Shown here: positions 17,351 to 27,039 of the stretch, piece by piece
Position numbering within the stretch: the stretch's first letter is position 1
Layout: each line of letters begins with the position of its first letter
From: Paracoccaceae bacterium
GTDB lineage: Bacteria; Pseudomonadota; Alphaproteobacteria; Rhodobacterales; Rhodobacteraceae
Length of the DNA: 64,000 bases
Assembly: GCA_014872875.1 (NCBI GenBank)
Contig: WKFI01000019.1
Span: forward strand, 463,199-527,198
Direction of reading: 5' to 3'
Made by a program: the position numbers and the translations under genes
The notes under the pieces: generated by a model
Seen by the model: the letters and a program-made list of their open reading frames with translations, nothing else
What the model was told of the DNA's origin: nothing
The model's database searches: none

Positions 17351-18628
17351 ATGCCAGTTGAAAAAATCGATACGTTGGTTGTTGGTGGTGGCCAGGCAGG
17401 CATTGCGCTGAGTGAGCATCTGGGCAAACAGAATGTTCCGCACATCGTACTGGAAAAAAACCGCACCGCCGAGGCGTGGCGCACAGGGCGGTGGGATGCG
17501 CTGGTCGCCAACGGCCCGGCATGGCATGACCGATTTCCGAACCTGGAATTCACCAAAGATGACCCGGACGCCTTTGTCACCAAGGATCGAATGGCTGAGT
17601 ACTTGGTCGAGTATGCCGAAATGGTCAAAGCACCAATCCGCGAAGGCGTCGAGGTACTGACCGCCGAACGGATCCCCGGAAAAGGAGGTTTCCGGGTCGA
17701 AACAACGGCCGGCGAGATCGAAGCAAAACGCATCGTCGCGGCAACTGGTGCTTTCCAGCACCCAGCTATTCCTCCGATCGTTCCGGAAAACGCAGGGGTC
17801 GAGCAACTACACTCCTTTTACTACAAGAACCCTGATCAGTTGGCTGATGGCGCGGTGATGGTGGTGGGCGCGGGTTCGTCCGGTGCACAGATCGCGGATG
17901 AGTTGAACCGCGCGGGTCGCAAGGTGTTCCTGTCGGTTGGCCCACATGACCGTCCGCCGCGTCGCTACCGTGGACGTGATTTCGTCTGGTGGCTGGGTGT
18001 TCTGGGTCTGTGGGACTTGGCCGCACCGAACCCGGGCACCGAGCATGTGACCATCTCGGTCAGCGGCGCCTATGGCGGGCACACCATGGACTTTCGTCGT
18101 CTGGGCGGTGAGGGTGTCACTCTTGTAGGGTTAACCAAGAGCTTTGAGAATGGCGTGCTGAGCTTCGAGGACGATCTGCAAAAGAACGTCTCAGGTGGCG
18201 ATGCCGATTATTTGCGCATGCTTGATGCGGCCGACGCCTATGTGGAGCGCACCGGTCTGGACCTGCCGGAAGAACCCGAAGCCCGCGAAGCCTGGCCGGA
18301 TCCCGATTGCATTACCAACCCGCTGCAATCGATCGATTTCGCCGAGGAAGGCATCAAGACAATCATCTGGGCCACCGGCTTCCGTCAGGATTTCAGCTGG
18401 CTCAAGGCCGACGCGTTCGACGAAAAAGGAGCCCCGATCCATCAGCGCGGGGTCTCAGTGCAGCCGGACATCTATTTCCTTGGCCTACCCTGGCAGTCCC
18501 GTCGAGGCTCGACCTTCCTCTGGGGCGTGTGGCACGACGCAAAATACATCGCCGACCAGATCGGCATCCAGCGGGCATATGCCACATATGACGGTGAAGC
18601 CGCCATTATTGCCCCCGCAGCTGAATAA
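17351..18628 (+). CDS. Flavoprotein monooxygenase, CzcO/group B type
   Basis: This 425-residue FAD- and NAD(P)H-binding protein has the FAD Rossmann motif GGGQAG at residues 12-17. An FMO-like LHSFYYKNPDQL precedes the second nucleotide fold VVGAGSSGAQIADEL, and a late IIWATGFRQDFSWL block is typical of bacterial flavin monooxygenases. The likely reaction is oxygenation of a small amine, ketone or indole-like substrate, which I cannot specify. It differs from trimethylamine monooxygenase by lacking that family's longer FMO signature. An AAAGGGA precedes the ATG. It starts the run RidA-DUF1028-aldehyde dehydrogenase and is probably transcribed with them. Confidence 0.8.
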   Translation: MPVEKIDTLVVGGGQAGIALSEHLGKQNVPHIVLEKNRTAEAWRTGRWDALVANGPAWHDRFPNLEFTKDDPDAFVTKDRMAEYLVEYAEMVKAPIREGVEVLTAERIPGKGGFRVETTAGEIEAKRIVAATGAFQHPAIPPIVPENAGVEQLHSFYYKNPDQLADGAVMVVGAGSSGAQIADELNRAGRKVFLSVGPHDRPPRRYRGRDFVWWLGVLGLWDLAAPNPGTEHVTISVSGAYGGHTMDFRRLGGEGVTLVGLTKSFENGVLSFEDDLQKNVSGGDADYLRMLDAADAYVERTGLDLPEEPEAREAWPDPDCITNPLQSIDFAEEGIKTIIWATGFRQDFSWLKADAFDEKGAPIHQRGVSVQPDIYFLGLPWQSRRGSTFLWGVWHDAKYIADQIGIQRAYATYDGEAAIIAPAAE

Positions 18629-18645
18629 AAGAACAGGACCCGAAA

Positions 18646-19062
18646 ATGGCTCATACCCGTATTCGCAAATTCAACACCTCGGACACATATCCGGAGCAAA
18701 ATCTGGACAACGACCTCTGTCAGGCAGTTGTGACTCATGGCGGCAAGACAGTCTATCTGCGCGGTCAATGCCCACAGAACCTGGACGACGCGGTCAACAT
18801 CGAAAGCCATGACCCGGTCGAACAGACCCACAAGGTCATGCAAAACATCAAGCAGCTGATCGAAGAGGCAGGCGGCTCGATGGAACACCTGGTCAAGGTC
18901 GTCGTATACATCACCGATGTGCGCCACCGCGAAGCGGTCTATCGCACCATGGGCGAATACATCAAAGGCGTGCATCCGGTTTCGACTGGATTGGTGGTTC
19001 AGGCACTGGCACGCCCGGAATGGCTGGTCGAAATCGACGGCACCGCTGTCATCCCAGACTAA
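18646..19062 (+). CDS. RidA/YjgF family protein
   Basis: This 138-residue RidA-fold protein has VYLRGQCPQN, HKVMQNIKQLIEEAGGSMEHLVKVVVYITDVRHRE and the closing RPEWLVEIDGTAVI. RidA proteins hydrolyse reactive enamine/imine intermediates, releasing ammonia. The N-terminus is longer than in canonical RidA, and the usual catalytic Arg region reads LARPEWLVEIDG, as in specialised RidA subfamilies found in catabolic operons. It begins 17 bases after the monooxygenase, suggesting it clears an imine product of amine oxidation. Confidence 0.88.
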   Translation: MAHTRIRKFNTSDTYPEQNLDNDLCQAVVTHGGKTVYLRGQCPQNLDDAVNIESHDPVEQTHKVMQNIKQLIEEAGGSMEHLVKVVVYITDVRHREAVYRTMGEYIKGVHPVSTGLVVQALARPEWLVEIDGTAVIPD

Positions 19063-19185
19063 TTGAACGAAATGCACGGGCGGCACACGGGGGCATTCCA
19101 TCTCCGAGTGTCGCCCCTTGCATTTCAGGCACATCATTAAAGCCGGCGCTGACACGTAAAGGCCCGGAAATAGAAAGGGAACGCG

Positions 19186-19860
19186 ATGACGTTTTCATTG
19201 GTCGCACGCTGCGCTGAAACCGGCATGTTCGGCATGGCGATTTCGTCCTCTTCTCCGGCAGTGGCCGCACGTTGTGCCTTTGCCCGGGCGGGTGTGGGTG
19301 CAGTTGCGTCACAGAACGTGACAGACCCGTCACTGGGACCGCTGGCGCTGGACCTGATGGAAAGCGGCATGACTGCCTCCGAGGCGATCGCCGAAGTTCA
19401 GAGGCGCGGGGCGTTCATCGAATATCGTCAGGTTCTGGCAGTGGACGCAGATGGAAGTACCGCGATCCATTCCGGTCCGAACTCTCTGGGCATTTGGACG
19501 CAAGCCCAAGGGCGCGATGTCGCCTCGGGCGGCAACCTGCTGGCCAATGACGGCGTCTGTCAGGCAATAGTTGACGGGTTCGAAGCCGCCACTGGTCATC
19601 TTGGAGACCGGTTGATCGCGGCAATGCAAGCTGGCCTGGCGGCCGGTGGGGAAGCCGGGCCAGTTCATTCGGCGGGTTTGTTGATGGTGGACAAGGTCAG
19701 CTGGCCTGTCGCCGAACTGCGCTGCGACTGGACCGAGGATTGCCCGATTGAAGCCATCGCCACGGCTTGGGAGGTCTACAAACCTCAACTGGACGCTTAC
19801 ATCCAGCGCGCGCTCGATCCGCGCGAGGCCCCGTCTTATGGCGTCCCCGGAGACGAGTGA
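19186..19860 (+). CDS. DUF1028 family protein
   Basis: This 224-residue protein matches DUF1028: the N-terminal TFSLVARCAETGMFGMAISSSSPAVAARCAFARAGVGAVASQ, GNLLANDGVC and the C-terminal DWTEDCPIEAIATAWEVYKPQ. The family is thought to have an N-terminal-nucleophile-hydrolase-like fold, and members commonly neighbour RidA and deacylase genes. The reaction is unknown; hydrolysis of an amide is plausible. A 123-base gap precedes it, and AAAGGGA lies before the ATG. Confidence 0.85.
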   Translation: MTFSLVARCAETGMFGMAISSSSPAVAARCAFARAGVGAVASQNVTDPSLGPLALDLMESGMTASEAIAEVQRRGAFIEYRQVLAVDADGSTAIHSGPNSLGIWTQAQGRDVASGGNLLANDGVCQAIVDGFEAATGHLGDRLIAAMQAGLAAGGEAGPVHSAGLLMVDKVSWPVAELRCDWTEDCPIEAIATAWEVYKPQLDAYIQRALDPREAPSYGVPGDE

Positions 19861-19875
19861 GAGAGGAACAACATC

Positions 19876-21372
19876 ATGACGGATCTTACGTTTGACGCTT
19901 GGAAATCTCGGGCGGCGCAACTGTCATTTCGTGGCCAGGCCTTCATTGACGGCCAATTCGTCGACGCGGCCTCGGGCAAAACCTTTGACAGCATCAACCC
20001 AGCAACGGGGACCGTTCTCGCCCCGGTGGCAGAATGTGGTGAAGAAGATGTAGATCGCGCGGTCGCAGCCGGTCGCAAAGCCTTCGAGGATGGCCGTTGG
20101 TCACGCATGGCACCCGGAGATCGGAAAGCCGTTCTGCTGAAACTGGCTGACCTGATCCGCGCCAATCTTGAAGAGATGGCCCTGCTGGACAGTCTGGACA
20201 TGGGCAAACTGGTGACGGATGCCGTAACCGTGGATGCACCGGGATCTGCTCATTTCTTCCAATGGTACGCAGAAGCCATCGACAAGGTTTTTGACGAAGT
20301 TGCGCCGACAGGGCTAGGGGATCTGGCTTTGGTCCGCAAGGTGCCTTTGGGGGTCGTTGGCGCCGTGACGCCATGGAATTTTCCATTGGACATGGCGACC
20401 TGGAAATCAGCTGCCGCGTTGGCAGCCGGAAATTCGGTCGTATTGAAACCAGCCGAACAGTCGCCTTTGTCCGCATTGCGGCTGGCAGAATTGGCCGCCG
20501 AAGCCGGTGTTCCAGACGGTGTTTTCAACGTGGTACCAGGATTTGGAGCCACGGCAGGCAAAGCCTTGGGCTTGCACATGGATGTGGATTGCCTTGCGTT
20601 CACCGGTTCAACCGCAATCGGCAAGATGTTCATGACCTATTCCGGGCAGTCGAACCTGAAGCAGGTCTGGCCGGAAACCGGAGGCAAAAGCCCCAATCTG
20701 GTGTTTGCTGATTGCGAAGATCTGGATGCGGCGGCGGACATGGCGGCATTCGGGATCTTTTTCAATCAGGGTGAGGTTTGTTCAGCCAACTCACGCCTGT
20801 ATGTCGAGCGGTCGATAAAGGACGCGTTCGTCGAAAAGATGATCGAAAGAGCCAAGGCGACTCAACCGGGCGACCCGTTAGACCCAGCGTCAAAGATGGG
20901 CGCCATCGTGGACGAAAAACAGACCCAAGACATCATGCGATTTGTCGATGAAGGCAAGAAGACTGCCAACTTGGTAGCTGGTGGTGAGCGCATGACGGTC
21001 GACGGTAAAGGATGCTTTGTGCAGCCGACGGTCTTTGATGACGTCAAACACTCGGACCCACTGGCGCGAGACGAGATCTTTGGTCCGGTCCTGTCGATCA
21101 TTCCTTTCGACAGCGAAGAAGAAGCCGTGACCATGGCAAATGACTCGATTTATGGACTGGCGGCGTCGGTCTGGACAGACAACCTAAGCCGGGCGTGTCG
21201 GGTTTCGGATGCGTTGCATGTGGGGACTGTTTCGGTGAATACAGTCGATGCTCTGTCGGCCCAAACCCCGTTTGGTGGCATGAAACAGTCCGGCTTCGGC
21301 AGAGACCTTTCCTTGCACTCGCTGGACAAGTACACTGCGCTAAAAACCACTTGGATCAAGTACAAGGCTTGA
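19876..21372 (+). CDS. NAD(P)-dependent aldehyde dehydrogenase (PuuC-like)
   Basis: This 498-residue class I aldehyde dehydrogenase has catalytic Cys302 in NQGEVCSANSR and the general base Glu267 in WPETGGKSPNLVF. The cofactor region GAVTPWNFPLDMATWKSAAALAAGN is also present. It most resembles the gamma-glutamyl-gamma-aminobutyraldehyde dehydrogenase (PuuC/AldH) group by overall pattern. It would oxidise the aldehyde released from an amine by the upstream or downstream flavoenzyme to the acid. It starts 15 bases after the DUF1028 gene with AGAGGA upstream. Confidence 0.9.
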   Translation: MTDLTFDAWKSRAAQLSFRGQAFIDGQFVDAASGKTFDSINPATGTVLAPVAECGEEDVDRAVAAGRKAFEDGRWSRMAPGDRKAVLLKLADLIRANLEEMALLDSLDMGKLVTDAVTVDAPGSAHFFQWYAEAIDKVFDEVAPTGLGDLALVRKVPLGVVGAVTPWNFPLDMATWKSAAALAAGNSVVLKPAEQSPLSALRLAELAAEAGVPDGVFNVVPGFGATAGKALGLHMDVDCLAFTGSTAIGKMFMTYSGQSNLKQVWPETGGKSPNLVFADCEDLDAAADMAAFGIFFNQGEVCSANSRLYVERSIKDAFVEKMIERAKATQPGDPLDPASKMGAIVDEKQTQDIMRFVDEGKKTANLVAGGERMTVDGKGCFVQPTVFDDVKHSDPLARDEIFGPVLSIIPFDSEEEAVTMANDSIYGLAASVWTDNLSRACRVSDALHVGTVSVNTVDALSAQTPFGGMKQSGFGRDLSLHSLDKYTALKTTWIKYKA

Positions 21373-21398
21373 TCCAAGCCCTGTAGCGCGAGGTGCTC

Positions 21399-22334
21399 AT
21401 GCCGACACGATTTACGCTCCGGCAATTGGAGTATTTTGTTGCCGTGGGTGAAGTCGGAAGTATTTCCGCCGCCAGTGAAGTCCTGAACGTATCGTCGCCG
21501 TCGATCTCGGCGGCGATTTCGCAATTGGAGATGGAGTTTGGGCTGGACCTGTTCGTCCGTAAACACGCTCAAGGTTTGTCTCTGACGCCCGCGGGTATGA
21601 GGCTGCTGGATCAGGCCCGAACGATCCTGCGGGAAACTGACCTGCTCAGCTCGCTCGCCGGTGAGATTTCAGGAAATGTGCAAGGTCCAATGAATATTGG
21701 TTGCCTGGTTACATTTGCTCAAATCGTCCTGCCCAAGCTGCGACGCGAATTTGAACTCAAATACCCTGATGTCCGAATCTCACAACGCGAGTTGAATCAG
21801 ACCGAGATCTTTAGCCATCTGCGGCGTGCAGATTTGGATGTTGCCTTGACCTACGACTTGGACATTCCAGTTGATTTGGAATTCCAGCACTTGTTGGAGC
21901 TGCCGCCTTTCGTGCTGGTTAGCGAGGACCATCCGCTGGCGAACCTGTCGGCGGTTTCGGTGGATGAGTTGAAAGAACATGCCATGATCCTTTTGGATCT
22001 GCCGATGAGCAGCGACTATTTCATGTCGTTCTTCACCCCGTCCGGGATCAAGCCAAAGATTGCGGAACGGACAAAGGACATGGCCGTCATGCGCAGCATG
22101 GTGGCCAATGGGTTTGGGTACTCGATTGCCAACATCAAGCCGCTTTACAATACGTCCCCTGATGGTGGGAAACTGGTTTTCATCCCTTTGACTGGTAACG
22201 TGCGGTCCATGAACATGGGGCTTGTAACCGCCAAGGGCGCCAATACGACCAGCACGATGCAAGCTTTCGTCGAGCACTGCAAAGACATGATAGACAACAA
22301 TAAAATCCCGGCCATTCAGGATATTTCACAATAG
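21399..22334 (+). CDS. LysR-family transcriptional regulator
   Basis: This 311-residue regulator has an N-terminal winged helix-turn-helix (FTLRQLEYFVAVGEVGSISAASEVLNVSSPSISAAISQLE, residues 5-45) and a C-terminal periplasmic-binding-protein-like effector domain. I chose the ATG at 21399 with GCGAGG upstream; a GTG two codons earlier is also possible. It is co-directional with, and only 26 bases after, the aldehyde dehydrogenase, so it is probably in the operon and autoregulates. The likely target is this locus; see the candidate site at 25846. Confidence 0.92.
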   Translation: MPTRFTLRQLEYFVAVGEVGSISAASEVLNVSSPSISAAISQLEMEFGLDLFVRKHAQGLSLTPAGMRLLDQARTILRETDLLSSLAGEISGNVQGPMNIGCLVTFAQIVLPKLRREFELKYPDVRISQRELNQTEIFSHLRRADLDVALTYDLDIPVDLEFQHLLELPPFVLVSEDHPLANLSAVSVDELKEHAMILLDLPMSSDYFMSFFTPSGIKPKIAERTKDMAVMRSMVANGFGYSIANIKPLYNTSPDGGKLVFIPLTGNVRSMNMGLVTAKGANTTSTMQAFVEHCKDMIDNNKIPAIQDISQ

Positions 22335-22440
22335 CTAATTGGTTCTTAGCTTTAGCCGAAGCAACGCTTCCGAAAATGCGTCTTTTGCGATTGCGTACAA
22401 GGTCTATTCTTCGTCCGTGAAAGCTCAACGGAGGCAGAAA

Positions 22441-24510
22441 TTGCGCGACCCACGTTATGATATCCTTTTCGAACCCATGCAGATCGGACCGCTGACCGCC
22501 AAGAACCGGTTTTATCAGGTCCCGCATTGTAACGGAGGGGGGTATCGCGATCCATCGGCGGCCGCAGCAATGCGCGGCATCAAAGCTGAAGGCGGATGGG
22601 GTGTTATCTTCACCGAGCAGTGCGAAATGCATCATACCTCGGAAATCACTCCGTTCATCGAACTGCGCTTGTGGGAGGACAAAGACATCCCGCAACTTCG
22701 AAAAATGTCGGAAAGAATGAAGGAGCATGGCGCGCTGGCGGGAATCCAGCTGGCCTATTCCGGCATCAACGGACCGAACCTGTACACCAAGGAAGTGCCG
22801 CTGGCGCCCTCGGCCCTGCCAATTCGCACCTTCACCAATGACCCGGTTCAGGCGCGTGCCCTGGACAAGCAGGACATAAAGGACCTGCGCCGCTGGTTCG
22901 TGAACGCCGCCAAACGCTCGAAAGAAGCAGGGTTTGACCTGATTTGCCTGTACGGAGCGCACGGCTTTGGCATTTTCCAGCACTTCCTAAGCCGCGCAAC
23001 CAACCAGCGCAGCGACGAGTACGGCGGCAGCTTGGAGAACCGTGCGCGGTTCAGCCAGGAAGTGATCGCGGACATGCGCGACGCCGTCGGAGACAGCATG
23101 GCGATCACCTTGCGTGTGTCTCTGGACGAAACCATCGGCGAACTGGGATTCTCGAACGCGGAAGTCCGCGACTATATCGAAATGAACAAGGATCTGCCGG
23201 ATCTTTGGGATCTGGCGCAAGGCACTTGGGAGGACTGCTCGGGTCCTTCGCGCTTCAAGGAAGAAGCCGCCCAGGAACAACTGGTGCGAGGCATTCACGA
23301 GCTCACCGAGAAGCCCATCGTCGGGGTCGGGCGTTTCACCAGCCCTGACGTCATGGTCAAGATGGTCAAGTCCGGCACGCTGGATTTCATCGGCTGCGCC
23401 CGCCCGTCCATTGCCGATCCGTTCCTTCCCAAGAAGGTCGAAGAAGGCCGGATCGAGGACATTCGCGAATGTATCGGCTGCAACATCTGCATCACCGGTG
23501 ACATGACCATGTCGATCAGCCGCTGCACCCAGAACCCGACCTTCATGGAGGAATGGCGCAAAGGCTGGCACCCCGAAAAGATGAACGAAAAGGGCGACAG
23601 CAACAATGTGCTGGTTGTCGGTTCGGGTCCGGCAGGGCTGGAAGCTGCTTGGGCACTATGCCGACGTGGCTATGACGTGGCCGTGGCCGAAGCCAAGGAT
23701 GTGATCGGTGGCCGAGTTGCGCGTGAACGCGCACTGCCGGGACTGTCGGCCTGGGGACGCGTCGTGGACTATCGCGATTATCAACTGAGCCAACGTCCGA
23801 ATGTGGAAATCTATCGCGAAAGCGAACTGGACGCCGAAAGCATTCTGGAATTCGGTTTTGAAAACGTGTGCATCGCCACCGGCGCAACTTGGCGTCGCGA
23901 CGGTGTCTCGCGTCAGCACGTCGTGCCGATGCCGATTGCCGAAGGCGCCAAGCTGTATACCCCTGACGATTTGATGGACGGGACAATCCCCTCGGGCCGA
24001 GTGGTGGTCTATGATGATGATCATTACTACATGGGGGGAGTTCTTGCGGAACTGTTGGCTAAGAATGGCGCTCAGGTCACACTGGTCACACCTTCTGCCT
24101 ATGTCAGTGACTGGACGAACAACACTCTTGAGCAGATAGCAATCCATCCGCGTCTGGTTGAGGCTGGGGTAGAAATCGTGCTGAACCAGGGTGTTACCGA
24201 AATCCATGCCGACCACGTCGTATCGAACTGCGTCTACACCGATAGAACCTGGAATATCGAAGCCGATGCCGTCGTGATGGTTGCATCGCGCCAGGAAAAC
24301 GCGGGCGTCTTCCTGGATCTGAAGGCGCGCGAAGCGGACTGGGCGGATGCCGGTATCAAGTCGGTCAAACTGATAGGCGACGCCAATGCACCTGGCCCTA
24401 TCGCTTGGGCAACCTACGCTGGTCACCGTTATGCGCGGGAACTGGACGGAGTGGACATTGGCGATGCGCTGCCCTTCCGCAGGGAGATCACGGAATTGGC
24501 CGTCGATTGA
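22441..24510 (+). CDS. Trimethylamine/dimethylamine dehydrogenase family flavoprotein
   Basis: This 689-residue enzyme has a TIM-barrel FMN domain, a 4Fe-4S site and an FAD/NADH-reductase-like C-terminal part. The start TTG at 22441 has GGAGG with six-base spacing and gives MRDPRYDILFEP, matching the mature N-terminus of trimethylamine dehydrogenase. With this start, Cys30 aligns with the Cys that covalently binds FMN, and Tyr171/His174 (YGAH) with the catalytic Tyr/His. Cys344, Cys347, Cys350 and Cys362 are the cluster ligands. VVGSGPAGLEAA marks the ADP-binding fold. Position 60 is Gln where the trimethylamine enzyme has Tyr; I recall Gln from dimethylamine dehydrogenase. The enzyme likely demethylates or deaminates a methylated or secondary amine, releasing aldehyde. 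The exact substrate is unknown. Confidence 0.88.
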   Translation: MRDPRYDILFEPMQIGPLTAKNRFYQVPHCNGGGYRDPSAAAAMRGIKAEGGWGVIFTEQCEMHHTSEITPFIELRLWEDKDIPQLRKMSERMKEHGALAGIQLAYSGINGPNLYTKEVPLAPSALPIRTFTNDPVQARALDKQDIKDLRRWFVNAAKRSKEAGFDLICLYGAHGFGIFQHFLSRATNQRSDEYGGSLENRARFSQEVIADMRDAVGDSMAITLRVSLDETIGELGFSNAEVRDYIEMNKDLPDLWDLAQGTWEDCSGPSRFKEEAAQEQLVRGIHELTEKPIVGVGRFTSPDVMVKMVKSGTLDFIGCARPSIADPFLPKKVEEGRIEDIRECIGCNICITGDMTMSISRCTQNPTFMEEWRKGWHPEKMNEKGDSNNVLVVGSGPAGLEAAWALCRRGYDVAVAEAKDVIGGRVARERALPGLSAWGRVVDYRDYQLSQRPNVEIYRESELDAESILEFGFENVCIATGATWRRDGVSRQHVVPMPIAEGAKLYTPDDLMDGTIPSGRVVVYDDDHYYMGGVLAELLAKNGAQVTLVTPSAYVSDWTNNTLEQIAIHPRLVEAGVEIVLNQGVTEIHADHVVSNCVYTDRTWNIEADAVVMVASRQENAGVFLDLKAREADWADAGIKSVKLIGDANAPGPIAWATYAGHRYARELDGVDIGDALPFRREITELAVD

Positions 24511-24556
24511 CGGCCATGGCATCAAAACAAGACGCTGAAGGATCACACTTTTCCTG

Positions 24557-25714
24557 ATGACCCAAACACTTGACATTCTGGATCGACTGATAGGTTTCAA
24601 CACGGTCAGCGCCAATTCCAACCTGGATATCGTCGATTACATCGAAGACTTCCTGTCAGCCCGGGGGTTCGTGGTTTCACGGATCCCCGATCAATCTGGG
24701 CGTAAGGCCGGGCTATACGCCGAAAAAGGGCCCTCTGGAAAAGGGGTGCTGCTGTCGGCACATACCGATGTTGTTCCGGTCGAAGGACAGGACTGGAGCC
24801 GTGATCCATTCAAGCTGACCCGAGAAGGCGACAAGTTGTTCGGCCGCGGAACAACGGACATGAAAGGCTATGTTGCCAGCGTCCTGGCACTGGCAGACCG
24901 GGCTTCGACGGTGGAGCTGAAGGAGCCGCTGAAGATCGCGTTTTCCTATGACGAAGAGGTCGGCTGCGTCGGCATCCGCGAAATGATTGATCAGCTGGCT
25001 CCCATGCTGGGTAGCCCGCGCGCCTGCTTTGTGGGGGAACCAACGGAAATGCAGGTGGCTGTCGGACACAAGGGCAAAGCAGCACTGCGCGCCACGTGTT
25101 ACGGTGAAAATGGGCATTCGGCCCTCGCTCCACAATTCGTGAACGCCCTGCATCTGGCCGCCGATTTCACGCGCGGATTGCGCGATCTGCAAACCGATCT
25201 GGCCATGAACGGCGCGCAGGATGAAGCCTATGCGGTGCCTTATTCAACCGTGCATGTTGGTAGGTTGTCGGGCGGAATGGCTTTGAACATTGTGCCGGAC
25301 CTGGCCGAGCTTGTGTTCGAATACCGCTATCTGCCTGCAGACAGAGCCGATTACATCCTTGCTCGCATTCAAGACTGCGCCGTCCAGGCTGCGGCACCGT
25401 TCAAACACAGCTTTGCCGATGCCCGAATTGAGATCGAGCAGTACAATGCTTATCCCGGTCTTGACGTTCAGATGGGAGCACCGGTCATCGGTCTGGCCCA
25501 GAAGATGGCGCAGACCAATACAACGACCAAAGTAGCCTTTGGAACAGAAGCAGGGTTTTTTGATGATCTGGGTATTCCCACGGTCGTCTGCGGGCCTGGA
25601 TCCATGGAGGGGCAAGGCCACAAACCCGACGAGTATATCACGTTAAGCCAGCTTTCGGCCTGTGATGACATGTTGGATCGTATCTTGGCAGAGCTGTGTG
25701 AATCCGAAGCCTGA
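24557..25714 (+). CDS. M20-family amidohydrolase, acetylornithine deacetylase (ArgE)-like
   Basis: This 385-residue metal-dependent deacylase has the first zinc ligand block SAHTDVVPVEGQDW, then GRGTTDMKGYVAS, SYDEEVGCVG (catalytic Glu pair) and GEPTEM, with a lid domain around 180-290. The pattern is closest to ArgE. In an arginine pathway it would remove acetyl from N-acetylornithine. Here it sits 46 bases after the amine dehydrogenase and upstream of a polyamine-type transporter, so deacylation of an imported or N-acylated amine is more likely. No arginine genes are nearby. Confidence 0.85.
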   Translation: MTQTLDILDRLIGFNTVSANSNLDIVDYIEDFLSARGFVVSRIPDQSGRKAGLYAEKGPSGKGVLLSAHTDVVPVEGQDWSRDPFKLTREGDKLFGRGTTDMKGYVASVLALADRASTVELKEPLKIAFSYDEEVGCVGIREMIDQLAPMLGSPRACFVGEPTEMQVAVGHKGKAALRATCYGENGHSALAPQFVNALHLAADFTRGLRDLQTDLAMNGAQDEAYAVPYSTVHVGRLSGGMALNIVPDLAELVFEYRYLPADRADYILARIQDCAVQAAAPFKHSFADARIEIEQYNAYPGLDVQMGAPVIGLAQKMAQTNTTTKVAFGTEAGFFDDLGIPTVVCGPGSMEGQGHKPDEYITLSQLSACDDMLDRILAELCESEA

Positions 25715-25845
25715 GAACGATCTAAGCAAATGCTTTATAAGAGATCTTTCGACGTTCTTCTGAACGAAGACTGACCCCGACGACAAGGTTCAATCCGCCA
25801 ATGAGTATTTGAAACGGTAGTAAATATTATGACTCCAAAGTGTCG

Positions 25846-25862
25846 GTTAGCTTTTGCCTAAC
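25846..25862. promoter_or_regulatory. Candidate LysR-type operator before the transporter operon
   Basis: GTTAG-N7-CTAAC is a perfect inverted repeat with T-N11-A geometry, in the 233-base gap ahead of the ABC genes. It fits a LysR-type binding box for the regulator encoded at 21399. No identical copy was found upstream of the monooxygenase, so this is tentative. Confidence 0.35.
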
Positions 25863-25947
25863 GATTGCTACGGAACTCAATGCTTACTGAAACAAAATCT
25901 GCTTTCTATTCTGGTTCAAAGGTTTTGCGACGCCAGGGGAGGCGCAA

Positions 25948-27039
25948 TTGTCGAACACAACTTCAAACGCGATCGAGGTTCGCGATGCTGTGAAGCGCTA
26001 TGGAGACTTCACTGCGTTGAAGCGGATTTCGCTTTCGATCAAGGACAACGAGTTCTTTACGCTTCTGGGGCCGTCCGGATGCGGCAAGACAACCCTGCTT
26101 CGCATGATTGCAGGATTCGAAGATGTCACCGAAGGTGCGATCTTTCTGTACGGAGACGAGATCGAGAACCTGCCGCCGCATCAACGGCCGGTGAACACGG
26201 TGTTCCAGAACTATGCTCTGTTCCCGCACATGACGATTCTGGACAACGTGGCCTTTGGCCTGGAAATGCGGGGCAAGTCCAAGGATCAGGCGCGCAGCCG
26301 TGCCGGGGAAATGCTGGAGCTTGTCCAGCTGTCGCAGTTTGCTGCTCGTAAACCCTCTCAGCTCTCAGGTGGGCAGCAACAGCGTGTGGCGCTGGCGCGT
26401 GCGCTGGCGCCACAACCCAAGGTTCTTCTGCTGGACGAACCGTTGTCGGCGCTGGACCTGAAGCTGCGCAAGGCGATGCAGCTGGAGCTGAAGCACCTGC
26501 AGCGGGAAACCGGGATCACCTTCATCTTTGTCACCCACGACCAGGAAGAGGCGCTGACCATGTCCGACCGGATCGCGGTCATGTCCGCCGGTGAAATGCA
26601 ACAACTGGGTGGTCCCAAGGACATCTACGAAAAGCCGCGCAACATGTTCGTTGCGGATTTCATCGGCGAAACCAACCTGCTGGAAGTTTCGGTTGATGGT
26701 ATCAATAACGGGCGTGCGGTCTGCCACCTGGGCGGTGGCCACGAGCTGACCTGTGATGCAGTCGACGGCGTGGGCGTCGGATCGCATGTCCACATGTCGG
26801 TCCGCCCCGAGCGTCTGTACATGTCCGACAAGCCAGTGGAAACCGAAAGCCTCAAAGGCCGGATCAAGGAGAACATCTTTGTCGGCACCGACATCACCAC
26901 GATTGTCGATCTGGAAGACGGGCCGGAATTCGTTGTTCGCACCTCGAATTCGGATCGCGGCAACAAACGGATCTTTGAACCGGGTGCCGAGATGTATGTC
27001 AACATGGAGCTGGGGGCCGCGCGCCTCCTGGTGGACTGA
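25948..27039 (+). CDS. Polyamine-type ABC transporter ATP-binding protein (PotA-like)
   Basis: This 363-residue ATPase has Walker [12 protein letters not shown], signature [15 protein letters not shown], Walker [13 protein letters not shown] and a C-terminal TOBE regulatory domain (about 280-360), as in PotA. The start is TTG at 25948 with AGGGGAGG five bases upstream. It powers import of the ligand bound by the protein at 28799. The stop overlaps the permease start. Family members import spermidine, putrescine or related cationic amines; the actual ligand here is unknown. Confidence 0.92.
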   Translation: MSNTTSNAIEVRDAVKRYGDFTALKRISLSIKDNEFFTLLGPSGCGKTTLLRMIAGFEDVTEGAIFLYGDEIENLPPHQRPVNTVFQNYALFPHMTILDNVAFGLEMRGKSKDQARSRAGEMLELVQLSQFAARKPSQLSGGQQQRVALARALAPQPKVLLLDEPLSALDLKLRKAMQLELKHLQRETGITFIFVTHDQEEALTMSDRIAVMSAGEMQQLGGPKDIYEKPRNMFVADFIGETNLLEVSVDGINNGRAVCHLGGGHELTCDAVDGVGVGSHVHMSVRPERLYMSDKPVETESLKGRIKENIFVGTDITTIVDLEDGPEFVVRTSNSDRGNKRIFEPGAEMYVNMELGAARLLVD

